Assembly (NCBI RefSeq): GCF_964340395.1
Contig: NC_135564.1
Location: 8,530,361-8,594,360 of the forward strand
Direction: 5' to 3'
Length of the DNA stretch: 64,000 bases
Origin: Glandiceps talaboti
Lineage: Eukaryota; Hemichordata; Enteropneusta; Spengelidae
The position numbers and the translations under genes were made by a program. Positions 38,984 to 46,600 of the stretch are shown here, piece by piece. The notes under the pieces are model-generated. The model saw only the letters and a list, made by a program, of their open reading frames with translations. It was not told the origin of the DNA and did not search any database. Within the stretch, counting starts at the first letter, position 1, and each line of letters begins with the position of its first letter.

Positions 38984-41900
38984 ATGTATGTATGCATGCA
39001 TGCATGTGTGTGTACATTTTGTATGTCTGTGTGATATGTGTGACTGTGTTGATCTGACTGTGCCTGTGTGTGAGTGTCTGTATCTCAAGTCAAGTCAAGT
39101 CAAGAATCAATCACGATTCCCACAAGTTAATTGCCTATATATTGTGCAGAGTAGATAAAGGTATCTTTCCCTATGGCATTGTAATAACTCATTACCCAGC
39201 ATTGACTTATTCTATGCCTTGGTGACATGAAAGCTCTTCAAGTCAATTGACTTATGATTGTCTTTCTACAGAGACAAAGACATGTCAGAATTTTGAGTCT
39301 TCTATATACAGGTCTGATCCATTCATTGACAAAACAACATGACTTTTGACAAAAGTATGGGTGAGATACAAAGTATCAAAGACTTGAGATGATAGCTGGA
39401 TTTCCATAGTAGTACATGGATGTGTACAGTAGTTTTGACAGAGAGTATACTTACCATAGTTGAAACATCCATTTACTGAATAGGTCCCTATAGTCTTCAT
39501 ACAATGACTGGCACTGAGCTGGATGACTACTGGGGGCGCTCTTCAACACATCATTTAGTTGTTCCTGGTCCATCCTAGGTGTATTTAGCCTTGACAAAGT
39601 TCTATCTGATGTCACAGCAGCACCACTGTGTGCTTCAAAATATTCCTCTGCCAAGACTGGCTGTAAAATTTGAAAAGAACAAACTATTTATAACTTTGCA
39701 TGATATAAAGTCAACTGAACAAGTGGTGCATACTAGTATGTGTGACCTTTCTAAGCTAAGCTAAAGATCAGCTATAGATTTGAAGATTACAAACATCTTT
39801 GAAATTTATCTTCAAATTGAAATTCATCTGTGTAGGTAAACCATTGTATGTATTAATGTAAACCTTTGTTTCAAACACAAACTTAAAAATTGTAACCTGA
39901 AATGTTTGATTGCACACTTCAGTCTTTGTCAACAGATTGCCCCATTATTCAGAATAACACACGCCACAATAACAAATATTTTACACATTTTTCAAAGTTT
40001 GCAATTTAATGAGTAATAAACAAGGACTTGATATATGTTCTTCCACATTGTATTTCCAAGTAGAAAAATATAGAAGGAGTTGTTTTATCAATTAAAATTC
40101 CAAGATAAATAAATAGTCACTTTAACTAACCATATCTAGATTTCCTTTTGTAGATTTTTTGCTGCTTGTCTTGGAAGGTGTTTTTGTTGTTGAAGATTTC
40201 TTGGTTGACGGTGTTTGTATCTCTTGAAATGTAACACTGGCAAGTTCAGCACTATCATCACTATCAGCATCATCACTGTCATCTGGTGAAGTGTCACTGT
40301 CATCCATGACTGGAATTCTTTCTGTAACAATATACATGGGGATAAAATTGTATATTACATTAATTTAGAATTGACCAAGGGCAATAATGTGTGTGGGTGT
40401 GTGTGGGAAGAAGGGGAAGAATGCACTGGGGGTGGGGGGGGGGTTAGTCATTTTTTCATGGAAACTGAGTCTTTTACTTTTGTAGTATTTGGCAGATGAA
40501 TTGGCTCCAAAGATGAATTAATGGGGGGTTTTTATATAATTTTGATCTCTAATTTTAAACTTAGTAAATTGAACCCTGATTTTGTTTTATCTTAATTTGA
40601 TTGAGAATGGGTTTGATTTCTTGAACAAAGTAACAGAATAAGTTCAACAATTTTTATTTCTGAGGCATATGCTATATTAAAGAAGCAAATTCCTCATTGA
40701 AGCCAAACAATTAAAAAAGTGTGTCTCCAGTGAAAAATCAAATTTACAAAAAATATGAATACTTTTATATGGGAATATATTTGAACTAAAAAAATGTGAG
40801 TTATGAGTTTCTCATAAATGGCGCCCTCCAGTGGTGCAATGTCAAAATATCATTGTCACGATGATGAGCTCCATTTTACGAAGCAATACTGGATAAGGGA
40901 TATTATCACATACATATTTAATCATTTTAATATCCATATTGTCACAACTTATCTATTCAATCTCTGCGGAACTCAAGTTGCAAGATGGTAAAAAGTCAAT
41001 CATTATTAAATATTTACGTCTCCGTGATCTCCGTAATCCATAAGGAGTGTTCTCTTTTTCAGTATTTCCATTTTTCAAAGTCTCTTCTTTTATCTTCACA
41101 GTCTTTTTATTTGGCCTCTTTTTCTGACTTGCTGGAGTAGATTTCACTGTGAGAAAAATATACATTGTAATTGTACAGCAAATTTCACAATACAGTTCAG
41201 TTTTTCTGTTCAATACCACCATACAGAAAACAGTAAAAAAACTGGATATGTTACACTTTAAGATAGCAAGATTGAATGAGTACAGTTTCTTGCTACATTT
41301 TGTCTAAAATGAAATGGACTACACATGCCAACATACAGACATCAAATGAACACCACAAAGGACATTTTGCTTGACCTTCATCTGGTGTTTGAAATTAAGG
41401 AAAACATTGGCGTCCCAATATCTGCATGGAGTTGCAATACATTTAAATGGTTTATTTCATTTAGCTAAAAATGCAATTTTGCTGTTGAAGTGTGGCATAT
41501 ATGCAGTTTCTTGTTGGTTTCGATGTGGTTGTATGAAACAGAAAAGCTGAATGGGATTTTGAATTTCACTGAAGAGGATGTGGTTTACAATGATGTAGAA
41601 GATATACTTTGACTAATGTTCTACTATAATAGCTTAATCAAGGTTTCTTGTAAGTATTTCCACTTTGAGAAAAATGTTAATGAACTCAGTCTTGTGTCAC
41701 TTTAAGACTTTATTCACTAAACTATAAAATTTCTAATGAGATAACATTTATGCTTTTCATTTGAAATGACATTTAAATACTGACAATAACATTCATATAC
41801 TTAAAAAAAGTCAATAAGGGAACTTATTTGTCACCTGTACAGTTGTTGTTTTTTCACTAATTTGCCAGTAAAGGATGGACAAAAACCTCTAGGTAAAGGT

Positions 41901-42960
41901 AACAGAATGTATACAGGTTATTATATACCCTTTATTGGCAATGATGATGGTATATCCCTATTCGAGGGACAGTTACATAACACAGAATTAGGGATGAAAG
42001 CTTACCTGTACTTGACTGTGTTTTTTTCTTGACACTGTATGGTGTTTTACTCTGAGCTGCTAACTCGGCCATCTTACCAGATTTCTTTGGCGTCTTGAAT
42101 GAGAAGACATCACCACCAGAAACCTTTGTGTCTTCAAGAAGAGCTACAAAATATTGTTCAATAAAGTTTACCATCATCGATCCATGCTCATCATAATTTC
42201 TTGTGATTGAGAAAACAATTTGTTATTAAATAAATATCTTCATTTTTCTGTAAATTCATTACTGTAAAATGATCCCCAAACTAGCTTCCATGATTGGTTG
42301 AAGCAAATATTGATATTATATTGCGAGCCTTTAAACTGTATGATATGCATTTTACTGCGTATGTGTGTTTACAAAAAAGTATTGACACATGTGACATACA
42401 TGTGTATTTCCCAACGGGGAGGGGGCTTTTTGAATTTATAATGCTCGCTGTAATTGGCGGCACATTCTACCCAGGTGATGTTATGTCTTTGCTGTAAGCA
42501 TTTCTGTAATTCATTTTGACAAACACTCACTCACTTCAATAATTGTATTCAATGTTTGTAAACTTACTGTTCCGACTACTTGGCTCAACCTCCATATCAC
42601 TGTCACTTTCATCATCATACTCGTCATCACCTCCGCCATTATTATGAGGTGCTTTGATGATCAAACTATGATCTTTTGGTTTCGTCTTTCTTTTCCTCAG
42701 GTGATCTGAAATAAATATAAACAATAATAGTTGTCAAAAACTTTCGAGGTGAAACTCATTGCACAGCGCCACCAGTCGACAAAATGAATTTCTGAATCTC
42801 TCGATGATCCTATGACAAGCAGCAATACAGAATATACATAGTGTTCTTTATCCTGATATGGCTTACAGTTCCCTGGACTTTGAATGTCTTGAATGTGTTC
42901 GACGACGTCCTCGTCGCCTACAAACTTCAGCCGCACGTGATTGTCACTAGACGTCGCCAT
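25136..42960 (-). CDS. ORC2: Origin recognition complex subunit 2, 13 coding exons (gene span)
   Basis: ORC2 is a core subunit of the nuclear complex that marks replication origins and loads MCM helicase. The joined exons give 567 residues plus stop (human about 577), with GT-AG borders and matching phases at all 12 junctions. The N-terminus ([13 protein letters not shown]) matches the family start. Residues about 32-230 are acidic and basic low-complexity linker ([23 protein letters not shown]). The AAA+-like core starts near EEYFEAHSG and TSDRTL, with FGLGSKR at the degenerate P-loop position, then [22 protein letters not shown] and [12 protein letters not shown]. The winged-helix end has [19 protein letters not shown], then [11 protein letters not shown] and the final [11 protein letters not shown] exon. 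The start at 42960 has a strong AAAATGG context; an in-frame ATG at 42984 is weaker. It is divergent from SPAG16, with 686 bp between start codons. Confidence 0.97.
28912..29034 (+). mobile_element. hAT-like MITE family C, decayed copy
   Basis: Shares CTTGTGAGTCATCACATAGTAAG, GGAACAC and TTCACACTGG in order with 53863-54035. The left end is missing or unrecognisable. Confidence 0.5.
30330..30570. repeat. About 200-bp repeat family E, single copy
   Basis: Contains CTAATGATGTTAAACT, TGGATTTCTT, CCAAGCAG and then TTCATTAGCGAATACAGCTG, the same order as the array at 31560-32175 together with its right flank. Confidence 0.75.
30900..31110. repeat. Dispersed repeat family F, copy 2
   Basis: Same orientation as 19750-20046, about 70% identity by eye. 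See that entry. Confidence 0.6.
31560..32175. repeat. Family E tandem array, three copies
   Basis: TAATGATGTT recurs at 31605, 31801 and 32002 (196 and 201 bp apart). Each unit has AATAACTTT, GGATTTCTTTGT and TTTGTGTTTATC. It ends in the same ATTAGCGAATAC sequence that ends the single copy at 30330-30570. Confidence 0.88.
32684..32802 (-). CDS. ORC2: ORC2 exon 12
   Basis: 119 nt, phase 1 to 0. [20 protein letters not shown] followed by [20 protein letters not shown], almost identical to human ORC2 (winged-helix region). Donor GTAAGT. Confidence 0.98.
33309..33328. repeat. C20 homopolymer (G20 on the gene strand)
   Basis: Twenty consecutive C on the plus strand. On the ORC2 strand it is a G run starting 29 nt after the exon 11 donor. 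Confidence 0.97.
33357..33418 (-). CDS. ORC2: ORC2 exon 11
   Basis: 62 nt, phase 2 to 1. Reads [20 protein letters not shown], aligned to human [20 protein letters not shown]. Donor GTAAGT; a 20-base G run lies 29-48 nt into the following intron. Confidence 0.95.
34215..34440 (-). repeat. Tandem triplication of ORC2 exon 10 end and splice donor
   Basis: The motif around CATCAAATGCAAGGTTAGC occurs with exon-like ends at 34372 (the real one), 34299 and 34221, spaced 73 and 78 bp. Each copy also has the ACACAT(C/G)ATGAG sequence that encodes the end of the exon. Confidence 0.93.
34372..34543 (-). CDS. ORC2: ORC2 exon 10
   Basis: 172 nt, phase 1 to 2. [20 protein letters not shown] and [15 protein letters not shown] match the family. 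The donor is GCAAG|GTTAGC. Two further copies of this 3' end and donor follow in tandem, but only this donor keeps exon 11 in frame. Confidence 0.96.
34655..34730 (+). repeat. Dispersed repeat H, copy 2
   Basis: CCCCTGACGAAGCTGATGAG, GGCGAAAATTTGG and TTGTGAGTGG, aligned to 24972-25048. It lies in ORC2 intron 9, about 110 nt before exon 10. Confidence 0.65.
35376..35622. repeat. 49-bp minisatellite in ORC2 intron 9
   Basis: Five copies. CATGTGA-type words fall at 35384, 35433, 35481, 35530 and 35579. Each unit holds GATAAACCAAT and AGGTCAT. The array starts about 16 nt from the exon 9 donor. Confidence 0.9.
35638..35775 (-). CDS. ORC2: ORC2 exon 9
   Basis: 138 nt, phase 1 to 1. [20 protein letters not shown] and [12 protein letters not shown] match the human Walker B-region sequence. 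Donor GTAAGT; a 49-bp minisatellite begins about 16 nt into the intron. Confidence 0.97.
35850..36640. other. Degenerate repeat-like part of ORC2 intron 8
   Basis: Loosely repeated words such as GTAGACAxxTGAATGGxGTC (36103, 36365) and AGGTCAAGGTA. Near 36600 there is CCAGGCAGAGCCTGTCGGGGG, more GC-rich than its surroundings, which may be the end of an old retroelement. Confidence 0.35.
37095..37197 (-). CDS. ORC2: ORC2 exon 8
   Basis: 103 nt, phase 0 to 1. Reads [19 protein letters not shown], matching human SVLNSITEEVLDHMGTFRS, and ends EVGQ before GTGAGT. Too short to appear as a long open frame. Confidence 0.94.
38183..38420. repeat. Inverted-repeat cluster in ORC2 intron 7
   Basis: CATCTGGCTCAACAAAAATCTT at about 38188 is repeated, inverted, as AAGATTTTTGTTGAGCCAGATG at about 38360-38381. 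Partial copies of TTTTTGTT with GAGC/AAGTC and of AAAATGTxGCAxTGTT lie between and after them. Confidence 0.75.
38491..38623 (-). CDS. ORC2: ORC2 exon 7
   Basis: 133 nt, phase 2 to 0. [20 protein letters not shown] covers the P-loop-like position of the AAA+-like domain (no canonical GKT/S), then [15 protein letters not shown]. Confidence 0.97.
38744..39012. repeat. TATG/TACG/TG microsatellite in ORC2 intron 6
   Basis: TATG units, an inner TACG block, TATG, ATGC, TG and again TATG. The long Cys/Tyr/Val and His/Thr/Tyr frames are artefacts. Confidence 0.95.
39455..39660 (-). CDS. ORC2: ORC2 exon 6
   Basis: 206 nt, phase 0 to 2. [20 protein letters not shown] and FSKWMFQL align directly with the human [19 protein letters not shown] and FHKWMLQL. 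Donor GTAAGT. Confidence 0.96.
39968..40125 (-). mobile_element. Fold-back MITE family A, one arm
   Basis: From CACAATAACAAAtattttaCAC to the terminal GTCACTTTAA this follows the right arm of the 4132-4483 copy (ATTTTTC, GTAATAAACAAGGACTTG, CACATTGTATTT, AAGTAG). The left arm is absent. The terminus lies at intron position 6 of the ORC2 exon 5 donor. Confidence 0.75.
40131..40321 (-). CDS. ORC2: ORC2 exon 5
   Basis: 191 nt, phase 1 to 0. Acidic [18 protein letters not shown] followed by a Ser/Thr/Lys-rich stretch. The donor is GTTAGT, and a fold-back MITE end starts at intron position 6. Confidence 0.9.
41018..41146 (-). CDS. ORC2: ORC2 exon 4
   Basis: 129 nt, phase 1 to 1. Lysine-rich [12 protein letters not shown], a likely nuclear localisation signal, then YGLRRSRRR, which matches the human SLRKRL position. 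Donor GTAAAT. Confidence 0.88.
41255..41535. repeat. Dispersed repeat family G, copy 2 (ORC2 intron 3)
   Basis: Same orientation as 21545-21820. TTTAAGATAGCAAGATTGAA is conserved perfectly; later words are diverged. Confidence 0.65.
42006..42143 (-). CDS. ORC2: ORC2 exon 3
   Basis: 138 nt, phase 1 to 1. Contains [20 protein letters not shown], which aligns with the human SFQNRKHSEKMAKLASE segment. Two TP sites could be CDK targets. Donor GTAAGC. Confidence 0.92.
42568..42705 (-). CDS. ORC2: ORC2 exon 2
   Basis: 138 nt, phase 1 to 1. Acceptor TTTCAG, donor GTAAGT. Basic LRKRKTKPK followed by an acidic [13 protein letters not shown] run, typical of the disordered N-terminal arm. Confidence 0.88.
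42867..42960 (-). CDS. ORC2: ORC2 exon 1 (coding)
   Basis: Codons 1-31, [20 protein letters not shown] and onward to SPGN; ends in phase 1 before GTAAGC. Matches the conserved FVGD(D/E)DV start of animal ORC2. Confidence 0.93.
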
Positions 42961-43476
42961 TTTGACCTGATTATGACCTGTCATCAGTTGGTTCGTTATT
43001 TCTTTTGTCTACTAGTATCTGAATTCGCCGGTGAACTAGTAAAAGTGCTAAGAACATCAAACAAAACAGTTGTTTTAATATAATAAATATAAAGACTTAT
43101 TAAATTATAAATATTATATTGTTATAACAAAAATGCTATAATATTTTGTAAGTTTTTTTTGAAGAAATGGATATGTTTTAAGAAGGAATCTCTCGTCCGT
43201 CTGTATTAAATCAATCATGCTTCAATGATAACTGCCATCTCATTTTTTCAACATAAAAAATATCTGTGTTATGCTGTTACTTTTAATCGCGATATCATTT
43301 AGATTAGTAGATCATTTTATTACAATCGTATAGAAAATTGACAACTGTATTTGGGTACATAAGTGTAATAAAGATATTAAAAAACATATAATATTAATGA
43401 TATGGTATGTGGTTGGTATAGTATAATATTTCAAGGTTCAATTTACAAAATTATTATCGCTTCACCAGCTGCAACT

Positions 43477-43484
43477 GCGCCAAA
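43477..43484 (-). promoter_or_regulatory. E2F consensus site
   Basis: TTTGGCGC on the minus strand, a perfect TTTSSCGC match. 517 nt upstream of the ORC2 start and 163 nt upstream of the SPAG16 start. Confidence 0.5.
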
Positions 43485-43605
43485 TTTTAAATTGTTTTGT
43501 TAGATCATAGACCCTACACACGACTGGCCTGAACAGTGCGGTATCAGATGTTCTTTTGTTCCCATATGTATGACTCGGCCTTCATGACCCTAGGTCAAAA
43601 GCTAA

Positions 43606-43616
43606 TGCGCACGCGT
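43606..43616 (+). promoter_or_regulatory. NRF1-like site
   Basis: TGCGCACGCGT differs from the core TGCGCANGCGC at one position. A TGACCCTAGGTCA word (everted AGGTCA-type half-sites) lies just upstream at 43585-43597. Confidence 0.4.
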
Positions 43617-43618
43617 AT

Positions 43619-43631
43619 GATGCTTAGCAAC
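43619..43631 (-). promoter_or_regulatory. RFX X-box-like site of SPAG16
   Basis: The minus strand reads GTTGCT-A-AGCATC, against the X-box GTNRCC N(0-3) RGYAAC, with one mismatch in each half. It ends 15 nt before the SPAG16 ATG. X-boxes close to the start are common in ciliary genes. Confidence 0.45.
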
Positions 43632-43646
43632 AAATTTCTAAACAAA

Positions 43647-43689
43647 ATGGCGACTGACGGTGGAACTGAAGGTGCCTACTACCTGGAAC
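43647..43689 (+). CDS. SPAG16: SPAG16 exon 1 (coding)
   Basis: 43 nt, MATDGGTEGAYYLE, ends in phase 1. The donor GTATCC is non-ideal, but joining to exon 2 gives YYLEQATI, the conserved sequence. The ATG has the strong context CAAAATGGCG. Confidence 0.88.
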
Positions 43690-46600
43690 GTATCCTTTTT
43701 TTCGACTTTTCGTAAAATTGTCAAACATATTTGACGAATCCGTTTGATAGAATATGATACCCTTATCGTTTACCGTATTTTGCGTAAGATTTCATCCTTT
43801 ATTGTTTTATTTTGCCGAACGATTTATCTTAGATATTTCAAAACATGCATTGAAAAACACGATAGCCAGCCTGTCAGCAATGTTTTTGTCTACAGTGTAT
43901 AGCTTCAAGTTCAAATGTCCGACCTTCTCCTTAACTGTGACCTTCAGAGGCCACAATTGCTGATGATTCTGACGAAGAATTTCAGTATGAAGAGGTTCCA
44001 ATTGATGATGATTTTGCATCAGGTAAGAATTTATTCAGTGTATCAATCATCTGGTAATGGAGGTACATGTAGTGTTTCTACCTCCGTGCCTGTTGTAAAT
44101 GCCCCTTCGAATTACAATTTATTTTGAGTGTATGCAATAACTGACAGTCTCCTGAACTTCATGACATTCACATTCTCAAACTCTTTAGTGTTCTGCTTGC
44201 GTGCGGTGACAAAATCACATCACGCTTTCCAAAATGGAAACATAAACCGGGTAGTACTAGTAGTAAACATTCATAAAATTATTCATTTGTTTACTTATTT
44301 ATTGTGATTCAGGCGATGAGGACCTGGATGCTGCAGTAAGAACTATACAAGAAGCTGCACAAGATCTGCAGGCATCGGTAAGTCAACTTCAACTTTGTTG
44401 TCAACCTGTGCATTGTACTGTACAAATTGAAATTGACAATTGTAAAACTGCTCAATACAAACAGTCATTCTTTGTAAAAACACTAGTAGACTGGAACCAT
44501 CTGGACAATAGTACTGTGTGCGCTAAATCTTGTGACGCCTTTAAAATGGCAGTCACTGTCAAAAACCATTCTGACTAAATACTCTCCCCCGGTGTGCTAT
44601 TCCTTACCCAGGACCTACACCGTAACTATACAGATACAGATACAGATACAGATACATTAGGGGAAGTAAGTGCTTGTACAACCAGTCCAAATCATGATGC
44701 TACCGACGGAGTACCGTGTAATTTACGTAAAGAATTTTTAACTGACCAAATCAAGAAGACAAATCAGTGTTGAGCACATTTCATGGAATGTGAAATAAAA
44801 GTTTGATGGTTTTTGTTTGTTTTAAGCACAGCAGACACCCATTTGGACATTTTATGCACGGTGATACACCACATGCATTCAAACTTGAGTAAAATTGCAA
44901 TGAAGTAACTTTTCAAAAGTTTGAGTCCAGACACATGATGTACTAGCATTTGAAGTGATGTTTGAAAGGAAAAAACATAATTTGATTCTCAAAGTTTGTA
45001 CTAATGGATGTTAGTATGAGATTAGTTGATGTGATGCTTATACATTTTGTAAACGACCTTTGATATGTCAATAAAATCATCATCAAAATTTCACCATCTT
45101 CCTAGGAATCTAGATTTAACAGATAAATGAATTTGCCAAACCTAATAAAAAATGACTGCAATATTTCAGTGTACAGACTGAGACATGTGTAGTCCAACGA
45201 GTAACACTGAAGCAAAGCACTCTCTGTAAGTACTACACTCATTATAGCATTCATATCAAGTGTAAAAAATATACTGTTTCAATTGGTTTATTTACAAGCC
45301 CAGCATGTGGCTTTTCTAATGTGGTCAATTAGCAAATGAAATAGTATACTTTTATATTTGATATGGATGCTATAAATGATTGTGGTACATACAGAAAATG
45401 CTTTACTTTGGTGTTATGTATCTCAATGGAGTGTGCATTTGGTTTTCATACATACCAATTTGTGTACTGACAATTATTGATTCATATTGTAAGCTGAGTG
45501 AGTGTTCCCGGGCTAAATTACATTAAATTTGGTGGATTTGTAGCATTCTTTTTGAGTGGAAACTCCAGAACATAACCTCATAAACCCAAAAGAAAATACA
45601 AAAACGTAACGGTACAATCATTAGAGCTAATACAATATACCTGTGTATCTTTTCCAATCGTCTTAAAACTTGCACACACAGGAAAAAGACGACAAGATAC
45701 CAGGCCCTTCTGTAGTTCAGAGACCAGAAGTTGTTGATGATTTTGTTAGAAACTTTTTGGTCAAGATGGGAATGAACAAGACCTTAGATTGCTTTCAGAC
45801 AGAATGGTAAGTCACTCAATATCAGATAAAACATAATTTGTTTTGCTATTTGTTAAACAAGACCACAATGTTTTAGTAGCATTATGCCCTCTAAGACAAT
45901 TGATGCACACAATTTCTGTTGGCGCACCAAAATTTGGTGTTCCCCTACCTCTTACGATGTTGTGACTCACAAGAATTCCCAGTTTTTATCATTTTGACTC
46001 ACAGCAACAAAATTTGGCTATCATTAGAGGGCACTGATAGTAGACATACCTTGCTTATGTACATGTACAATGTGTTCCTTACTATTCTAATTTCTATGTT
46101 AATATTTTAAAGGCTGACACCCGATTTTAGGTGCAATTACATAGACTTACTAAGTCCTTTCTCCCGATGACCTATGCATTGTTTACTGTATGTACAGTGT
46201 ATACATGTATGATCACCTCTGACCTGTGTTAACCTTTGACCTCCCTAGGTATGAACTTCAACAGAGAGGTCTACTGAATGAGGAGGATGTGAAAACTGTT
46301 CCAGACATTTACAGTAGAAATCAACACCTTGACTACCAAGTCAAATCTCTCCGTAAAGACGTAGAGAAGTTCAAGAATGCTGCTTCAAAGGCCAAAGAAA
46401 CGTATGTCAAACTTAGAAAGGAACGTGACTTCCACAAGATGCATCATAAAAGAGTGGTTCAAGAAAAGAACAAATTGATTACTGATATCAAAAGGTAGGT
46501 TTTATATAATAGGAGTGCCACATTCGGTAACTGGAATCATCATTCGTGCTTTCATCAGTGTGCACCATGTACTATCGTATATGCACACAAAATTTCATAC

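Larger units (their letters stand above)
42961..43646. promoter_or_regulatory. Bidirectional promoter region ORC2 / SPAG16
   Basis: 686 bp separate the two start codons. The SPAG16-proximal 170 bp are the most GC- and CpG-rich part and hold E2F-, NRF1- and X-box-like words. The middle (43080-43440) is very AT-rich. No TATA box position can be justified. Confidence 0.7.

Noticed and set aside
38570-39158. Six overlapping frames of 79-172 codons on both strands
   Set aside because: Translations of the TATG/TACG microsatellite; one carries ORC2 exon 7 only because it reads into it.
42961-42984. Alternative in-frame ORC2 start eight codons upstream (MTGHNQVK)
   Set aside because: Weak start context compared with AAAATGG at 42960; still possible.
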